Positions 22,773 through 31,177 of a DNA stretch of 32,740 nucleotides are shown here, one piece after another. Both the position numbers and the translations under genes were made by a program. The stretch comes from Clostridiales bacterium (GTDB taxonomy: Bacteria; Bacillota; Clostridia; Lachnospirales; UBA12420): positions 22,281 through 55,020 of the forward strand of contig DMOI01000060.1 in the NCBI GenBank assembly GCA_003452395.1. The letters are read 5' to 3'. The notes beneath the pieces were generated by a model that had not been told where the DNA came from, ran no database searches, and saw only the letters and a program-made list of their open reading frames with translations. Within the stretch, counting starts at the first letter, position 1. The number at the start of each line of letters is the position of its first letter.

Positions 22773-22799
22773 GTGATCACAACCAATCTTATTAAAATA

Positions 22800-23324
22800 C
22801 TATCTTAAAAACCCAAAATCTATTTTATTACTATTAAATAGTAATGGCATTGCTTTTAATTTTAGCTTTATCCTTGCATCTTTTCTATTTAAACAATATT
22901 CTGCTGCTGTAGTTGATATATCTTTTTCTCCATGTATAAGGATATAGTTTCTACCTAAATCTAGCTCTATAAGATCTGAAAACATTTCTGATGCTCCTAT
23001 TGGGTGTAATGTTATTTCATTTAATACAGGGGCATTATTTGCAGACTTCTTATACTTCCATACTGAAACATTTGTACCTTGCTTTGCTTCACCTGAAATA
23101 ATTCTATATGTATCAAATGTTGGCTCATATGTACTTTCTAATCCACTCACTATATTTACCACATTTTTATTAAGTACATTTTTATCCTTAATTTGATCTA
23201 GGATTTGAACTAAATTTGCAGTTTGCTTTTCAGCTTCAATTTGATTTAACTTTTCTGCCTTGCTAACAGTTCCGCCAATCAAAATCATTGAAACAATAGC
23301 AAAAAGTAGTATTAATCTTTTCAT
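22800..23324 (-). CDS. Secreted protein with Ig-like segment, within the wal operon
   Basis: I do not recognise a named family. Residues 1-23 form a signal peptide (MKRLILLFAIVSMILIGGTVSKA) with a plausible AxA-like cleavage at SKA. The 150-residue mature part contains a stretch of the kind seen in bacterial Ig-like beta-sandwich domains: RIISGEAKQGTNVSVWKYKK, then ITLHPIGASEMFSDLIELDLGRNYILIHG. The pattern is 'G-V-YK..., G-S-F..-I-L-LG-N-I'. It has no membrane anchor, lipobox or sortase signal. AAGGAGGTG precedes the ATG. It sits between walK and yycH, where Bacillus has nothing, so a role as an extracellular ligand or modulator of WalK/YycHI is a reasonable but untested idea. Confidence 0.72.
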   Translation of the reverse strand: MKRLILLFAIVSMILIGGTVSKAEKLNQIEAEKQTANLVQILDQIKDKNVLNKNVVNIVSGLESTYEPTFDTYRIISGEAKQGTNVSVWKYKKSANNAPVLNEITLHPIGASEMFSDLIELDLGRNYILIHGEKDISTTAAEYCLNRKDARIKLKLKAMPLLFNSNKIDFGFLR

Positions 23325-23345
23325 TACAGCACCTCCTTATTTAAG

Positions 23346-23411
23346 TTGAAAGTTGAAAACCTGTTTTTTATCTTTCCACTGCCCATTATCATCTAATCAC
23401 TATCAACTTTT
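23346..23411. repeat. Heptamer-type repeat (walK / secreted-protein gap)
   Basis: TTGAAAG, TTGAAAA at 23346-23359, with an inverse partner (ATCAACTTTTA) near 23402-23412, giving the potential for a short hairpin. Same word as the arrays in the Tad operon. Confidence 0.6.
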
Positions 23412-23464
23412 ATATTGTTATATTATCATATAATTATTACATCAGCGTTACAAATGACTTACTT

Positions 23465-25243
23465 TTAATTTACATTTTTAGTAAACTCCAAAACAACCTC
23501 TGTCCCTTTACCATAAACACTATTTATTAATATATCACCATTATGATATTCCATGATTTGCTTTGCAATAGCGAGACCTAGTCCTGTTCCTCCCATTGCT
23601 CTTGATCTTGCTTTGTCAACCCTATAAAATCTCTCAAACAATCTCGGTAAGTCTTCTTTAGGGATACCCATGCCTGTATCTTTAACTATAACTCTCGCAC
23701 TATCACTATCTTCCTGTATAAATATTTTTATGGTATCGTTCTCTCCACTATATTTCACTGCATTGCTTAGAATATTATTAAGTACTTGAATTATTCTTGC
23801 TGGGTCAATCTCTATATTTATTTGCTTTTTACATTCTTCCATAATTAGTAATTGATTCTTGTTTTTTGCGTGAATTTTATATTGTTCCACTGTCTTCTTT
23901 ACTATCTCAACAATATCTGCTTTTTCAATTTTAAATTTTATCTGTTGATTATCGAACCTAGACAATTCCAGTAAATCCTGTACTAAAATAGCCATTCTAT
24001 CTGCTTCGCTATTTATTGTGCTTAAGAAACTTGTTACGGTTTCTTTTTCTGAAAGATCTGTATCAAGTATCGTCTCAACATAACTTTTTACCGTAGTAAG
24101 TGGTGTTCTTAGCTCGTGCGAAACATTAGCAACAAATTCCTTTCTCATGTCATCTAGTCTCTTTTGCTCTGTTACATCTTGTAACATAGCTATTACACCT
24201 TCTGGTTGTTTCTTTTCATTTAAGTAATTTATAAATATAACATTTATATGCTTTCCACTTATATTCAATTCGTTTTTTCTTACTCTGTCCGCTTCCATGT
24301 TGAGTATTTCATGAAAGTTTATATCAAGATTTAGCTTCTCAAACAAATAATAAAAATTATCTCCTAGATAGCTGTATTCTAGGATTTGATATGTCGCTGG
24401 ATTAGCATGTATTATTTGTCCGGCTGCGTTAAAAGCTACCAACCCATCTTTCATATGTGCGAACACTGATTCTAGCTTGTTTTTCTCACTAGTAATGTCA
24501 GCCACCGTTTTATTAAGTTCTAACGCCATATAATTAAAGCTCTTTGTAAGCTGACCCAATTCATCATTAGACCTTACTTCTATTCTTTGGTGTAAGTCTC
24601 CTCTAGCCATTTGCCTTGCACTTCTTGTTAGTGTTTTTATAGGCTCCGTAACAGTGCTCGCAAAAATATAGCCTATAAAACTTGTCAAGACAAGAGCTAT
24701 AACTATAGCTATAATGATTATCATTCTATTTTTATCAAGTGACTCTTTTACCTCATCTGTAACAATTCTTAAATAAATAATTGCCTTTACGTCATCCCCT
24801 ATTTTTATAGGTTTTGCAAAACTTAATATTTCTTTCATTCTTCCTTCTCGGCTTGCCTCATTAGATATCTCGAATTCATCTTCACCGTTTATGGCCGCTA
24901 TTATAGCAGTCGTATTAAATCTATTCTTTTCTTCTGTCTGCATTTGCATTGCATCGGCCAAATATTTACCCGTCTTATCAAGAATAAATATTTGCATCTC
25001 TCTATTCTTGTAAAATGATGTGTTTTTTTGTAACTGATTTTGTAATGTTTGTATTATTTCTTGTTCTGACTTATCGTTTGATATTGACTCTATCATAGGT
25101 CTTACCAAATCCCTCAAATCATCTTTAACATTTCCGTATTCGTTATTTTCTATCTGCCATAATATAAATATTCCACTACTAACCATTACTATTAAAACAA
25201 CTATAATATGAATAGCTACTAGCTTCCACTGCACACTTTTCAT
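23465..25243 (-). CDS. walK: WalK (VicK/YycG), sensor histidine kinase for cell-wall homeostasis
   Basis: WalK senses cell-wall synthesis and phosphorylates WalR, controlling autolysins. The 592-residue length and layout match the family: membrane helix 1 (about 9-29), extracellular sensor (30-170), helix 2 (about 173-195), HAMP (196-250), PAS (255-360), then HisKA with His376 (FVANVSHELRTPLTT), N-box (LNNILSNAVKYSG), G1 (DTGMGIPKED), F-box (LFERFYRVDKARS) and G2 (GGTGLGLAIAK). All catalytic residues are present. The ATG overlaps the walR stop by one base (TAATG). Confidence 0.96.
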   Translation of the reverse strand: MKSVQWKLVAIHIIVVLIVMVSSGIFILWQIENNEYGNVKDDLRDLVRPMIESISNDKSEQEIIQTLQNQLQKNTSFYKNREMQIFILDKTGKYLADAMQMQTEEKNRFNTTAIIAAINGEDEFEISNEASREGRMKEILSFAKPIKIGDDVKAIIYLRIVTDEVKESLDKNRMIIIIAIVIALVLTSFIGYIFASTVTEPIKTLTRSARQMARGDLHQRIEVRSNDELGQLTKSFNYMALELNKTVADITSEKNKLESVFAHMKDGLVAFNAAGQIIHANPATYQILEYSYLGDNFYYLFEKLNLDINFHEILNMEADRVRKNELNISGKHINVIFINYLNEKKQPEGVIAMLQDVTEQKRLDDMRKEFVANVSHELRTPLTTVKSYVETILDTDLSEKETVTSFLSTINSEADRMAILVQDLLELSRFDNQQIKFKIEKADIVEIVKKTVEQYKIHAKNKNQLLIMEECKKQINIEIDPARIIQVLNNILSNAVKYSGENDTIKIFIQEDSDSARVIVKDTGMGIPKEDLPRLFERFYRVDKARSRAMGGTGLGLAIAKQIMEYHNGDILINSVYGKGTEVVLEFTKNVN

Positions 25244-25944
25244 TAATTTTCACCTTTAAAATAATACCCTATACCCCTTTTTGTCATTACATACGAAGGA
25301 TTGTTTGAATTATCTTCAACTTTCTCCCTAAGTCTTCTTACTGTAACATCCACTGTTCTGACATCACCATAATACTCATAACCCCAAACTTTTTCAAGCA
25401 ACGATTCTCTCGAGAATACTTGATTTTTTTGAATCATAAGGAATTTTAAGAGTTCAAACTCTCTCACTGTGAGTTCTATCACGTCAGTACCTTTCCTAAC
25501 CTCATATCTATCAAGATCCACCTCAATCTTCCCAGATTTTATGATATTTTGAGGTGTTTTCTCTAATTCTTTATCTGTTAAAATTCTCCTCATATTTGCT
25601 TTAATTCTTGCCATTAATTCTCTTACACTAAATGGCTTTGTTACATAGTCATCTGCTCCGAGCTCAAGCCCAAGAACCTTGTCTACTTCCTCAGCTTTTG
25701 CTGTCAACATTATAATAGGTATACCTATATTTTTCTGTCTTAATTGCTTACACACAGCAAGTCCATCCATCTTAGGCATCATAATATCTAGTACTATTAG
25801 GTCTGGATTTTCACTTATTGCCTTTTCATATCCTTCTTGTCCATCACTCGCTGTTATAGTTAAATACCCTTCTTTTTGTAGGTTAAAAACTAGAATATCT
25901 ACTATAGCTTTTTCATCATCAACTACTAATACTTTTTGTTGCAT
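25243..25944 (-). CDS. walR: WalR (VicR/YycF), OmpR-type response regulator
   Basis: Essential cell-wall regulator in low-GC Gram-positives. The 233-residue protein has a receiver domain with D9-D10, phospho-acceptor D53 (VLDIMMPKMDG), Thr (MLTAKAEEVD) and Lys102 (VTKPFSVREL). The C-terminal winged helix follows (about 130-231: VREFELLKFLMIQKNQVFSRESLLEKVWGYEYYGDVRTVDV; RRLREKVED; RGIGYYF). GGAGGGATAAAT precedes the ATG at 25944. It is the first gene of the operon, driven by the promoter at 26025-26053. Confidence 0.96.
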   Translation of the reverse strand: MQQKVLVVDDEKAIVDILVFNLQKEGYLTITASDGQEGYEKAISENPDLIVLDIMMPKMDGLAVCKQLRQKNIGIPIIMLTAKAEEVDKVLGLELGADDYVTKPFSVRELMARIKANMRRILTDKELEKTPQNIIKSGKIEVDLDRYEVRKGTDVIELTVREFELLKFLMIQKNQVFSRESLLEKVWGYEYYGDVRTVDVTVRRLREKVEDNSNNPSYVMTKRGIGYYFKGEN

Positions 25945-25963
25945 ATTTATCCCTCCGATTTAT

Positions 25964-25984
25964 ACAGTGCACCATGCACATTGC
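25964..25984. repeat. Heptamer-period repeat in the walR leader
   Basis: Three units ending in TGC: ACAGTGC, ACCATGC, ACATTGC. It lies in the 5' untranslated region of walR, between the promoter and the ribosome binding site. Degenerate, but the period is again 7. Confidence 0.5.
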
Positions 25985-26024
25985 TAATTACATGAATTTT
26001 TCCTGATTACAAATACATACAACC

Positions 26025-26053
26025 AGTATAATACTTATATTTCATTTAGTCAA
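26025..26053 (-). promoter_or_regulatory. Sigma-A-type promoter for the wal operon
   Basis: Minus strand: TTGACT (26048-26053), 17-base spacer, TATACT (26025-26030). The leader is about 75 bases and includes the heptamer units at 25964-25984. Confidence 0.75.
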
Positions 26054-26069
26054 GCACAAATTTGTTTTA

Positions 26070-26117
26070 ATATTAACCAAAAGACTTTTGCATATGCAAA
26101 AGTCTTTTGGTTAATAT
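26070..26117. terminator. 48-bp perfect palindrome downstream of the M23 peptidase gene
   Basis: Perfect inverted symmetry around CAT/ATG at 26091-26096, each 24-base arm built of AATATTAACC + AAAAGACTTTTG + CA. The hairpin would end the minus-strand transcript of the gene at 26154-27584 just before the wal promoter (16 bases away). No long T-run follows; the TTTT inside the arm may serve. Each arm also contains AAAAGACTTTT, itself nearly self-complementary. Confidence 0.7.
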
Positions 26118-26153
26118 CTTATAACTGACATTTGATAAATTATATCCTAAATA

Positions 26154-27584
26154 CTATCTCACATAATTTAATGGATTTAACTTTTTCCCATTCTTTATAA
26201 CTTCCACATGTACATGTGATCCTGTGCTTCTTCCTGTATTGCCCATTAGACCTATTTTATCTTGCTTTGTTACTTTATCACCTTGGCTAACTTTTATTTT
26301 ACTCAAATGCCCATATAAGGTTTCAAAACCATTAGAATGCTTTATCTTAATGTAGTTCCCGTATCCACCTGCATCATATCCAGTTTCAGAAACTGTACCA
26401 TTACCTGCAGCATATATACTAGTACCTACATCATTTGCAATATCTATTCCTTGATGTATATGTCCTTCTCTCTGTTCTCCAAACTTAGATGTTATAGCAC
26501 CTACTGCAGGCATTGCATAAATCCCTGGCGAACTTCTTTCTGATATTTTTTGCGTTCCTACAATAACTACTTCAGTAATAGGCTCTACTAGCACTTGTTG
26601 CGAAATTACTTCTTTCTTTTCTTCTACTCCATTTATCTTTATTATATTAGCGGTAACTGTTTTTTTGCCTTCTTTACCTTCTTTTACGACTTTTTTATAC
26701 GTTAAAGGCTTCGAATCTAGTTTGCTTATTTCTTTCGCTTTTGGGATAATTTCTTCATAAGTTTTTTCTTCTTTTGTTATTACTGATAATGGCGTTTTAG
26801 ATGTACTGAGATTTAATTTTTGTCCTATTTTAAGCTTATCAAGATTAATCCCTGGATTCATATCTACTATATCTTTAAGCCCTATATCATCATAATGCGA
26901 GGCTATTTCCGATATTGTATCGCCTTCTTTTACTTCATATACTTCTACTTTTGTTCCCGATCCTGACAATTTTGCTGTTATTGTTTCTATCTTATCAATT
27001 TTATCCTTTTTTACAGACTCATTTAAAATTACTACTTCTTCCTTAAACCATAATTTTAAATTATCGCTATCGCTTACAAAATCAACTGTTTCTTTCTTAT
27101 CGTCAAATTTATTTTTTAAATCGTTTAATACTTGGTTTATATCCTTTGCATTCACTAATACCCCGAAAGGTTTACTATCTATCGTTATAGTATATGCACT
27201 CAGTTCATACTCTAGATTCTCTTTTAATGCTTTTATGATTATTTCATCTTTATCAATGCCTTTACCACTAGAAACTATTTCAAAAGAAGGCTGCTCGGTT
27301 ATCTTTATTTTTGTTCCTAATTCTGTTTCCAATTGCACCTTAGCTTTTTCTATCATCTCCATGGCTACATCATTATTTCTAACATATCCTATTTCAACAT
27401 CTTTAACTTTTAGTAAACATTCTTTTCTTCCTGATTCTAAAAAAAATATAATTCCTGCAACAGTTACTAAAATGCCTACCACTATATACAATATTACTTT
27501 AAATTCTGCTTTCTTTTGATTTTCTCTTCTAATTGTTTCCCTCTGTACTTCTTGTAAAGATTTTACTTTGCACTGCTTGCTCAT
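26154..27584 (-). CDS. Membrane-anchored murein hydrolase: LysM, G5 and M23 peptidase domains
   Basis: Probable D,D-endopeptidase that cuts peptidoglycan cross-links at the cell surface. The 476-residue protein has an N-terminal membrane helix (about 29-49), a ~160-residue uncharacterised region, a LysM domain (214-260: YEVKEGDTISEIASHY; MNPGIN; LKIGQKLNL), a G5 domain (265-345: SVITKEEKTYEEIIPK; EGKEGKKTVTANIIKINGVE) and an M23 domain (358-475). Zinc ligands are visible: H377 and D381 in HQGID, H459 in the GSHVHV motif, with H426 in GHLSKI. It lies upstream of and parallel to walR, whose regulon in other species includes such enzymes. AAAGGAGTATTGAT supports the ATG. Confidence 0.93.
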   Translation of the reverse strand: MSKQCKVKSLQEVQRETIRRENQKKAEFKVILYIVVGILVTVAGIIFFLESGRKECLLKVKDVEIGYVRNNDVAMEMIEKAKVQLETELGTKIKITEQPSFEIVSSGKGIDKDEIIIKALKENLEYELSAYTITIDSKPFGVLVNAKDINQVLNDLKNKFDDKKETVDFVSDSDNLKLWFKEEVVILNESVKKDKIDKIETITAKLSGSGTKVEVYEVKEGDTISEIASHYDDIGLKDIVDMNPGINLDKLKIGQKLNLSTSKTPLSVITKEEKTYEEIIPKAKEISKLDSKPLTYKKVVKEGKEGKKTVTANIIKINGVEEKKEVISQQVLVEPITEVVIVGTQKISERSSPGIYAMPAVGAITSKFGEQREGHIHQGIDIANDVGTSIYAAGNGTVSETGYDAGGYGNYIKIKHSNGFETLYGHLSKIKVSQGDKVTKQDKIGLMGNTGRSTGSHVHVEVIKNGKKLNPLNYVR

Positions 27585-27668
27585 ATCAATACTCCTTTTA
27601 TTCTTAACATATTATTATTATATGTGAAATGTTTAATAATATTTACTTAATAATTTTGTAACAACTCT

Positions 27669-27697
27669 ATTTTAACAAAATCATTACAAAAAGTAAA
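27669..27697 (-). promoter_or_regulatory. Sigma-A-type promoter for the M23 peptidase gene
   Basis: Minus strand: TTTACT (27692-27697), 17-base spacer, TAAAAT (27669-27674). Leader about 75 bases. Confidence 0.65.
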
Positions 27698-27702
27698 GGG
27701 TT

Positions 27703-27723
27703 TTTGCAAAAAATTTTTGCAAA
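27703..27723. promoter_or_regulatory. Candidate operator palindrome between divergent M23 and degV promoters
   Basis: A 21-bp perfect palindrome (TTTGCAAAAA-A-TTTTTGCAAA) that includes the -35 element of the degV promoter and starts 6 bases upstream of the -35 of the divergent M23 promoter. Well placed for a repressor that could affect both genes. Confidence 0.5.
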
Positions 27724-27745
27724 TTTGTAAAATATGTGTTAAAAT
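27717..27745 (+). promoter_or_regulatory. Sigma-A-type promoter for degV
   Basis: TTGCAA (27717-27722), 17-base spacer, TAAAAT (27740-27745), about 37 bases before the ATG at 27783. Confidence 0.65.
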
Positions 27746-27782
27746 CAATTATAAACTTATATCTAAAGGAGCGTGTAATTTT

Positions 27783-28622
27783 ATGAATTCAAAAATTGTA
27801 GCTGACAGCTGCTGTGATTTGCCAAAACAAATGCAAGAAGATATGAATGTAGACTTAATTCCTTTTAAAATCATGGTAGAAGATGTTACTTATATTGATG
27901 ATGATAGTCTTAATCCAATAGATCTTTTAAAAGCCATAAAATCAACTCCATCAGTTCCGAAAAGTTCTTGTCCTTCACCCGATGATTTTTATAATTGTTT
28001 CAAAAACAGCATGTCAAACAATATTTTCATTATCACTATTTCTTCTTTTTTGAGTGGTTCTTATAATAGTGCCCTGACAGCCAAAAACATATTTTTAGAG
28101 ACTAACAAAGATAAATTCATACACATATTTGACTCCCTTAGTGCAGCCTCTGGTGAAGTTCTTGTTGCATTAAAAATCAATGAATGTATTGAAAAAAATT
28201 TACCAAATAACGAGCTTGTCTCTACGGTAACAGGATTTATAGAGGGAATGAAAACGTTTTTCATATTAGATTCGCTAGATAATCTAATAAAAAATGGCCG
28301 CATATCAAAACTAAAAGGATTTCTTGCTAGTATACTCAATATAGTCCCAATCATGAAGGCTGTAAAAGGTGAAATAGATATGCACGAAAAATCAAGAGGT
28401 AGCAAAAAAGCTTTCAATAGATTAGTTGAAATTATTGGTGAACACGGTTCTGATTTTAAAGACAAAATTTTAAGCATCTCTCATTGCAATGCAAAAGAAA
28501 AGGCCGAATGGCTAAAAGAAGCAGTTTTAAAAGTTTATAATTTCAAAGATATAATTATCTTGGAGACAAAAGGTCTTAGCACTATGTACGCTTATGATGG
28601 CGGGGTTATAATAGCCTTTTGA
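27783..28622 (+). CDS. degV: DegV family fatty-acid-binding protein
   Basis: DegV proteins (FakB type) bind fatty acids and can present them to the kinase FakA for phosphorylation. The 279-residue product has the two-domain DegV layout: KIVADSCCDLP at the N-terminus, DLIPFKIMVEDVTYIDDD, the ligand-site block PKSSCPSPDDF near residue 62, ISSFLSGSYNSAL, FDSLSAASGEVL and LDSLDNLIKNGRIS, and ends with the conserved GLSTMYAYDGGVIIAF. AAAGGAG about 11 bases upstream supports the ATG at 27783; an in-frame extension to 27717 runs through the promoter. No fakA gene is in the window, so function in fatty-acid uptake is from family knowledge only. Confidence 0.94.
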   Translation: MNSKIVADSCCDLPKQMQEDMNVDLIPFKIMVEDVTYIDDDSLNPIDLLKAIKSTPSVPKSSCPSPDDFYNCFKNSMSNNIFIITISSFLSGSYNSALTAKNIFLETNKDKFIHIFDSLSAASGEVLVALKINECIEKNLPNNELVSTVTGFIEGMKTFFILDSLDNLIKNGRISKLKGFLASILNIVPIMKAVKGEIDMHEKSRGSKKAFNRLVEIIGEHGSDFKDKILSISHCNAKEKAEWLKEAVLKVYNFKDIIILETKGLSTMYAYDGGVIIAF

Positions 28623-28674
28623 TCAAAGGCACTACATTTGGTTGTAGCTTATAGTTAGTGTTACAAGCATCAAC

Positions 28675-28697
28675 GGGCGGACACATAGATACCGCCC
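28675..28697. repeat. GC-rich hairpin repeat between convergent degV and helD
   Basis: GGGCGG (28675-28680) and CCGCCC (28692-28697) around an 11-base loop, flanked by ACG and CTG, in an otherwise AT-rich gap. It resembles the 'GGGCGGACACAT...CCGCCC' palindromes I recall as dispersed in Clostridia genomes. It may also help end transcription of helD, but no T-run follows. Confidence 0.6.
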
Positions 28698-28735
28698 CTG
28701 CTGTTTCTCCCTTTAGCTTTCAAAAACTAATGGTA

Positions 28736-30964
28736 TTAAACACCTTCTAGTAGTTCTGACCTTTCACCATTTACAAATATATCTAATGTATGTAATGCTC
28801 TTGTCATCGATACGTATAATAGTTTAGCATTCAAATCATTAACTGTATAATTTTCCCTATTCACATCTAAAAGTATAACTGAATCGAACTCTAATCCCTT
28901 TGATAAGTATGATGGTACAACAACAACTTGCCTTTTATATTCACTCTCTCTATCAGTTAATAATTGTACGTGTATTCCCTCGAATTTCCTTAAATAATCA
29001 TATATACCTTCGCATTCTTGTACTAGCTTACCTATTACAGCTATTGATTTTGATGCATCTTTTAATTGTTCTATTCTTTCTTTTATCTTTAAATAAACTT
29101 GTTCTTTTGATTTATACTCCTTTACTATTATCTCACTTCCGTGTCTTAATACAGGTTTTGCGTATACTATCGCTTTATTATCTAACTTCTTTAATACTAT
29201 ATTTGCTGCATTCATTATCTCCACAGTTGTCCTATAACTTTGCTCTAAATTTGATATCTCACAATCACCTTTAAATGCATCTTGTTTTAATGTTTCCCAG
29301 TCCACTGTACCTCTATGTGCATTTATTCCTTGTGCAATATCACCTAATATAGTAAATGTACTATTCTTCATTAAATCTTGTAATACATAATATTGAAATG
29401 CTCCTGTATCTTGGGCTTCGTCTACTACCACATGTCTCATTTTTTCGAGTCCTTCTATCCCATGTAATTTACCCTTTAAATACATAAGTGCTGCAAAATC
29501 CTCCACTTCTATTCTATTTTTTGATAACATTTCGTTTGTATTATATCTTGCTAATTCAATAGTATCTCGATCAAACTTACTTTCTAAAATAAATTCTGTA
29601 TATGCTTTCATGTCTCCTACAAAATCTTTATAATATTTAAGTATTGACTTTCCGGGTGCTACTATATATAAAGAGGCTTGTTTCTTCACATTAGTCTTAA
29701 TGCTTTTTATTCTCTTTTGTTGTTCTAAATATAAATCCTGTACTATTTCACTTGCCTTTGCATTACTTTTGCACTCAGCTACCAATTTTGCTTCTCTTTG
29801 GCTTATGCTATTCTTTATACTTTTCCCTATCAAGTTTTTATCCATATCAGCTCGCGTTACTAAATAATAATGTATTAATTCTACCCTCTTGGTTATTGGA
29901 TATCTTTTATAATCTTCTGTATACATCTTTTGTATCTCTTCTGCCTTTGCTAATACTATACCCTCAAATACAAAATCACCTGAAGGTATTGTATTATCAT
30001 GTATTTGCTCCATATAACCTTCTAAACTTCTTTGATAATCCATACTTGATTTAAAACTTGATATGGCCTTTACTTTCTCTTTTTCTATTTCTTTTTCATC
30101 TTTCTCTAGTATTTGTATCAACTTACCATCTGGATCATACACCTTTACTTCCTTAGCTACTATATCCTTTACTAATTCCTCAAATGTAGTTTGCACTACA
30201 TCATCTACACCTAATTCAGGTAGTACATTTACTATGTAATTTAAAAATAATTTATTAGGAGCTATAATCATAAACTCTTCGGGCTTTACCTTGTCCTTTA
30301 ACATATACATTAAATATGCTATCCTATGTAATGCAATTGTTGTCTTCCCACTTCCTGCTGCTCCTTGTACTATTAATGACCTTTTCATGTCTGTTCTTAT
30401 TATCTCATTTTGCTCAGATTGTATAGTTGCTACTATATCCCTCAATTTATTATCCTTGTTTTCTTCCAGAAATCCTATTAGCATCTCATCGATAGCCGTG
30501 ACATCTATATCCGATATTTCTTCTAAGCTTCCTTCTTCAATCTTATAATTTCTCTTTATAATCAGCTCTCCATTTATTGTTCCTTCTGGACAATTATATT
30601 TTACCTTCCCCAAGTTTCCATCGTAGTATAAGCTCGATATTGGTGCTCTCCAATCCACAATTATCATGTCATTTTCATCTTTGCTGTAATTGTCCATTAA
30701 TGAAACTTTACCTATATATAGTTTTTGTGTCTTTGCTTGTCCTTCCTCGTTAAAGTCAATCTTTCCAAAGTATGGATTGTATATCGACTTTTCTAATTGC
30801 CTTTGCTTTTTTGCATCCATTGCAATTATATTACCAACAACCTCAGAGTTAATCGAATTATACTTTTTATTTTTTAATATAGTTATTTCTTCTACTATAC
30901 TTTCTATGGTATACGCTAAATATTTCTTCTCATCCGAATAATCTTTATGTTTATTTGCCTTCAT
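28736..30964 (-). CDS. helD: HelD-like superfamily 1 helicase, RNA polymerase recycling factor
   Basis: HelD binds RNA polymerase in Firmicutes and actinobacteria and uses ATP to release stalled or terminated complexes. The 742-residue length is close to Bacillus HelD (774). The N-terminal arm is a helical coiled coil (about 1-60), followed by a conserved IIVDWRAPISSLYYD block. The UvrD-type core has Walker A GAAGSGKT (about 201-208), VVVDEAQDTGAFQYY, ILGDIAQGINAH, QSYRTTVEIMN, YLSKGLEFDSVILLD and LYVSMTRALH. GGAGGGAAAAT supports the ATG at 30964. Its own promoter is at 31012-31040. Convergent with degV. Confidence 0.92.
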   Translation of the reverse strand: MKANKHKDYSDEKKYLAYTIESIVEEITILKNKKYNSINSEVVGNIIAMDAKKQRQLEKSIYNPYFGKIDFNEEGQAKTQKLYIGKVSLMDNYSKDENDMIIVDWRAPISSLYYDGNLGKVKYNCPEGTINGELIIKRNYKIEEGSLEEISDIDVTAIDEMLIGFLEENKDNKLRDIVATIQSEQNEIIRTDMKRSLIVQGAAGSGKTTIALHRIAYLMYMLKDKVKPEEFMIIAPNKLFLNYIVNVLPELGVDDVVQTTFEELVKDIVAKEVKVYDPDGKLIQILEKDEKEIEKEKVKAISSFKSSMDYQRSLEGYMEQIHDNTIPSGDFVFEGIVLAKAEEIQKMYTEDYKRYPITKRVELIHYYLVTRADMDKNLIGKSIKNSISQREAKLVAECKSNAKASEIVQDLYLEQQKRIKSIKTNVKKQASLYIVAPGKSILKYYKDFVGDMKAYTEFILESKFDRDTIELARYNTNEMLSKNRIEVEDFAALMYLKGKLHGIEGLEKMRHVVVDEAQDTGAFQYYVLQDLMKNSTFTILGDIAQGINAHRGTVDWETLKQDAFKGDCEISNLEQSYRTTVEIMNAANIVLKKLDNKAIVYAKPVLRHGSEIIVKEYKSKEQVYLKIKERIEQLKDASKSIAVIGKLVQECEGIYDYLRKFEGIHVQLLTDRESEYKRQVVVVPSYLSKGLEFDSVILLDVNRENYTVNDLNAKLLYVSMTRALHTLDIFVNGERSELLEGV

Positions 30965-31011
30965 ATTTTCCCTCCATCTCACACATTTTAAAGATTATAT
31001 TCATACATACC

Positions 31012-31040
31012 AATATATCATCTTCTTCATAAATTTGCAA
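31012..31040 (-). promoter_or_regulatory. Sigma-A-type promoter for helD
   Basis: Minus strand: TTGCAA (31035-31040), 17-base spacer, TATATT (31012-31017), about 48 bases before the ATG. Confidence 0.65.
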
Positions 31041-31070
31041 TTCCCTATTAGTAGTTTTTTAAATTTTAAT

Positions 31071-31108
31071 ACACCAAAAAAGCAACATAAAAGTTGCTTT
31101 TTTGGTGT
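31071..31108 (-). terminator. Intrinsic terminator of the chemoreceptor gene
   Basis: A perfect 16-bp stem (ACACCAAAAAAGCAAC / GTTGCTTTTTTGGTGT) with a 6-base loop (31087-31092). It lies 70 bases past the stop at 31178 and 31 bases before the helD -35, insulating helD from the chemoreceptor transcript. A/T blocks on both sides mean it could work in both directions. Confidence 0.8.
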
Positions 31109-31177
31109 TGCTCATAACCACCTATTCACAAATATCCCTGAAAACAATTCTTGTATGCCCATTTTATAACCAATATA

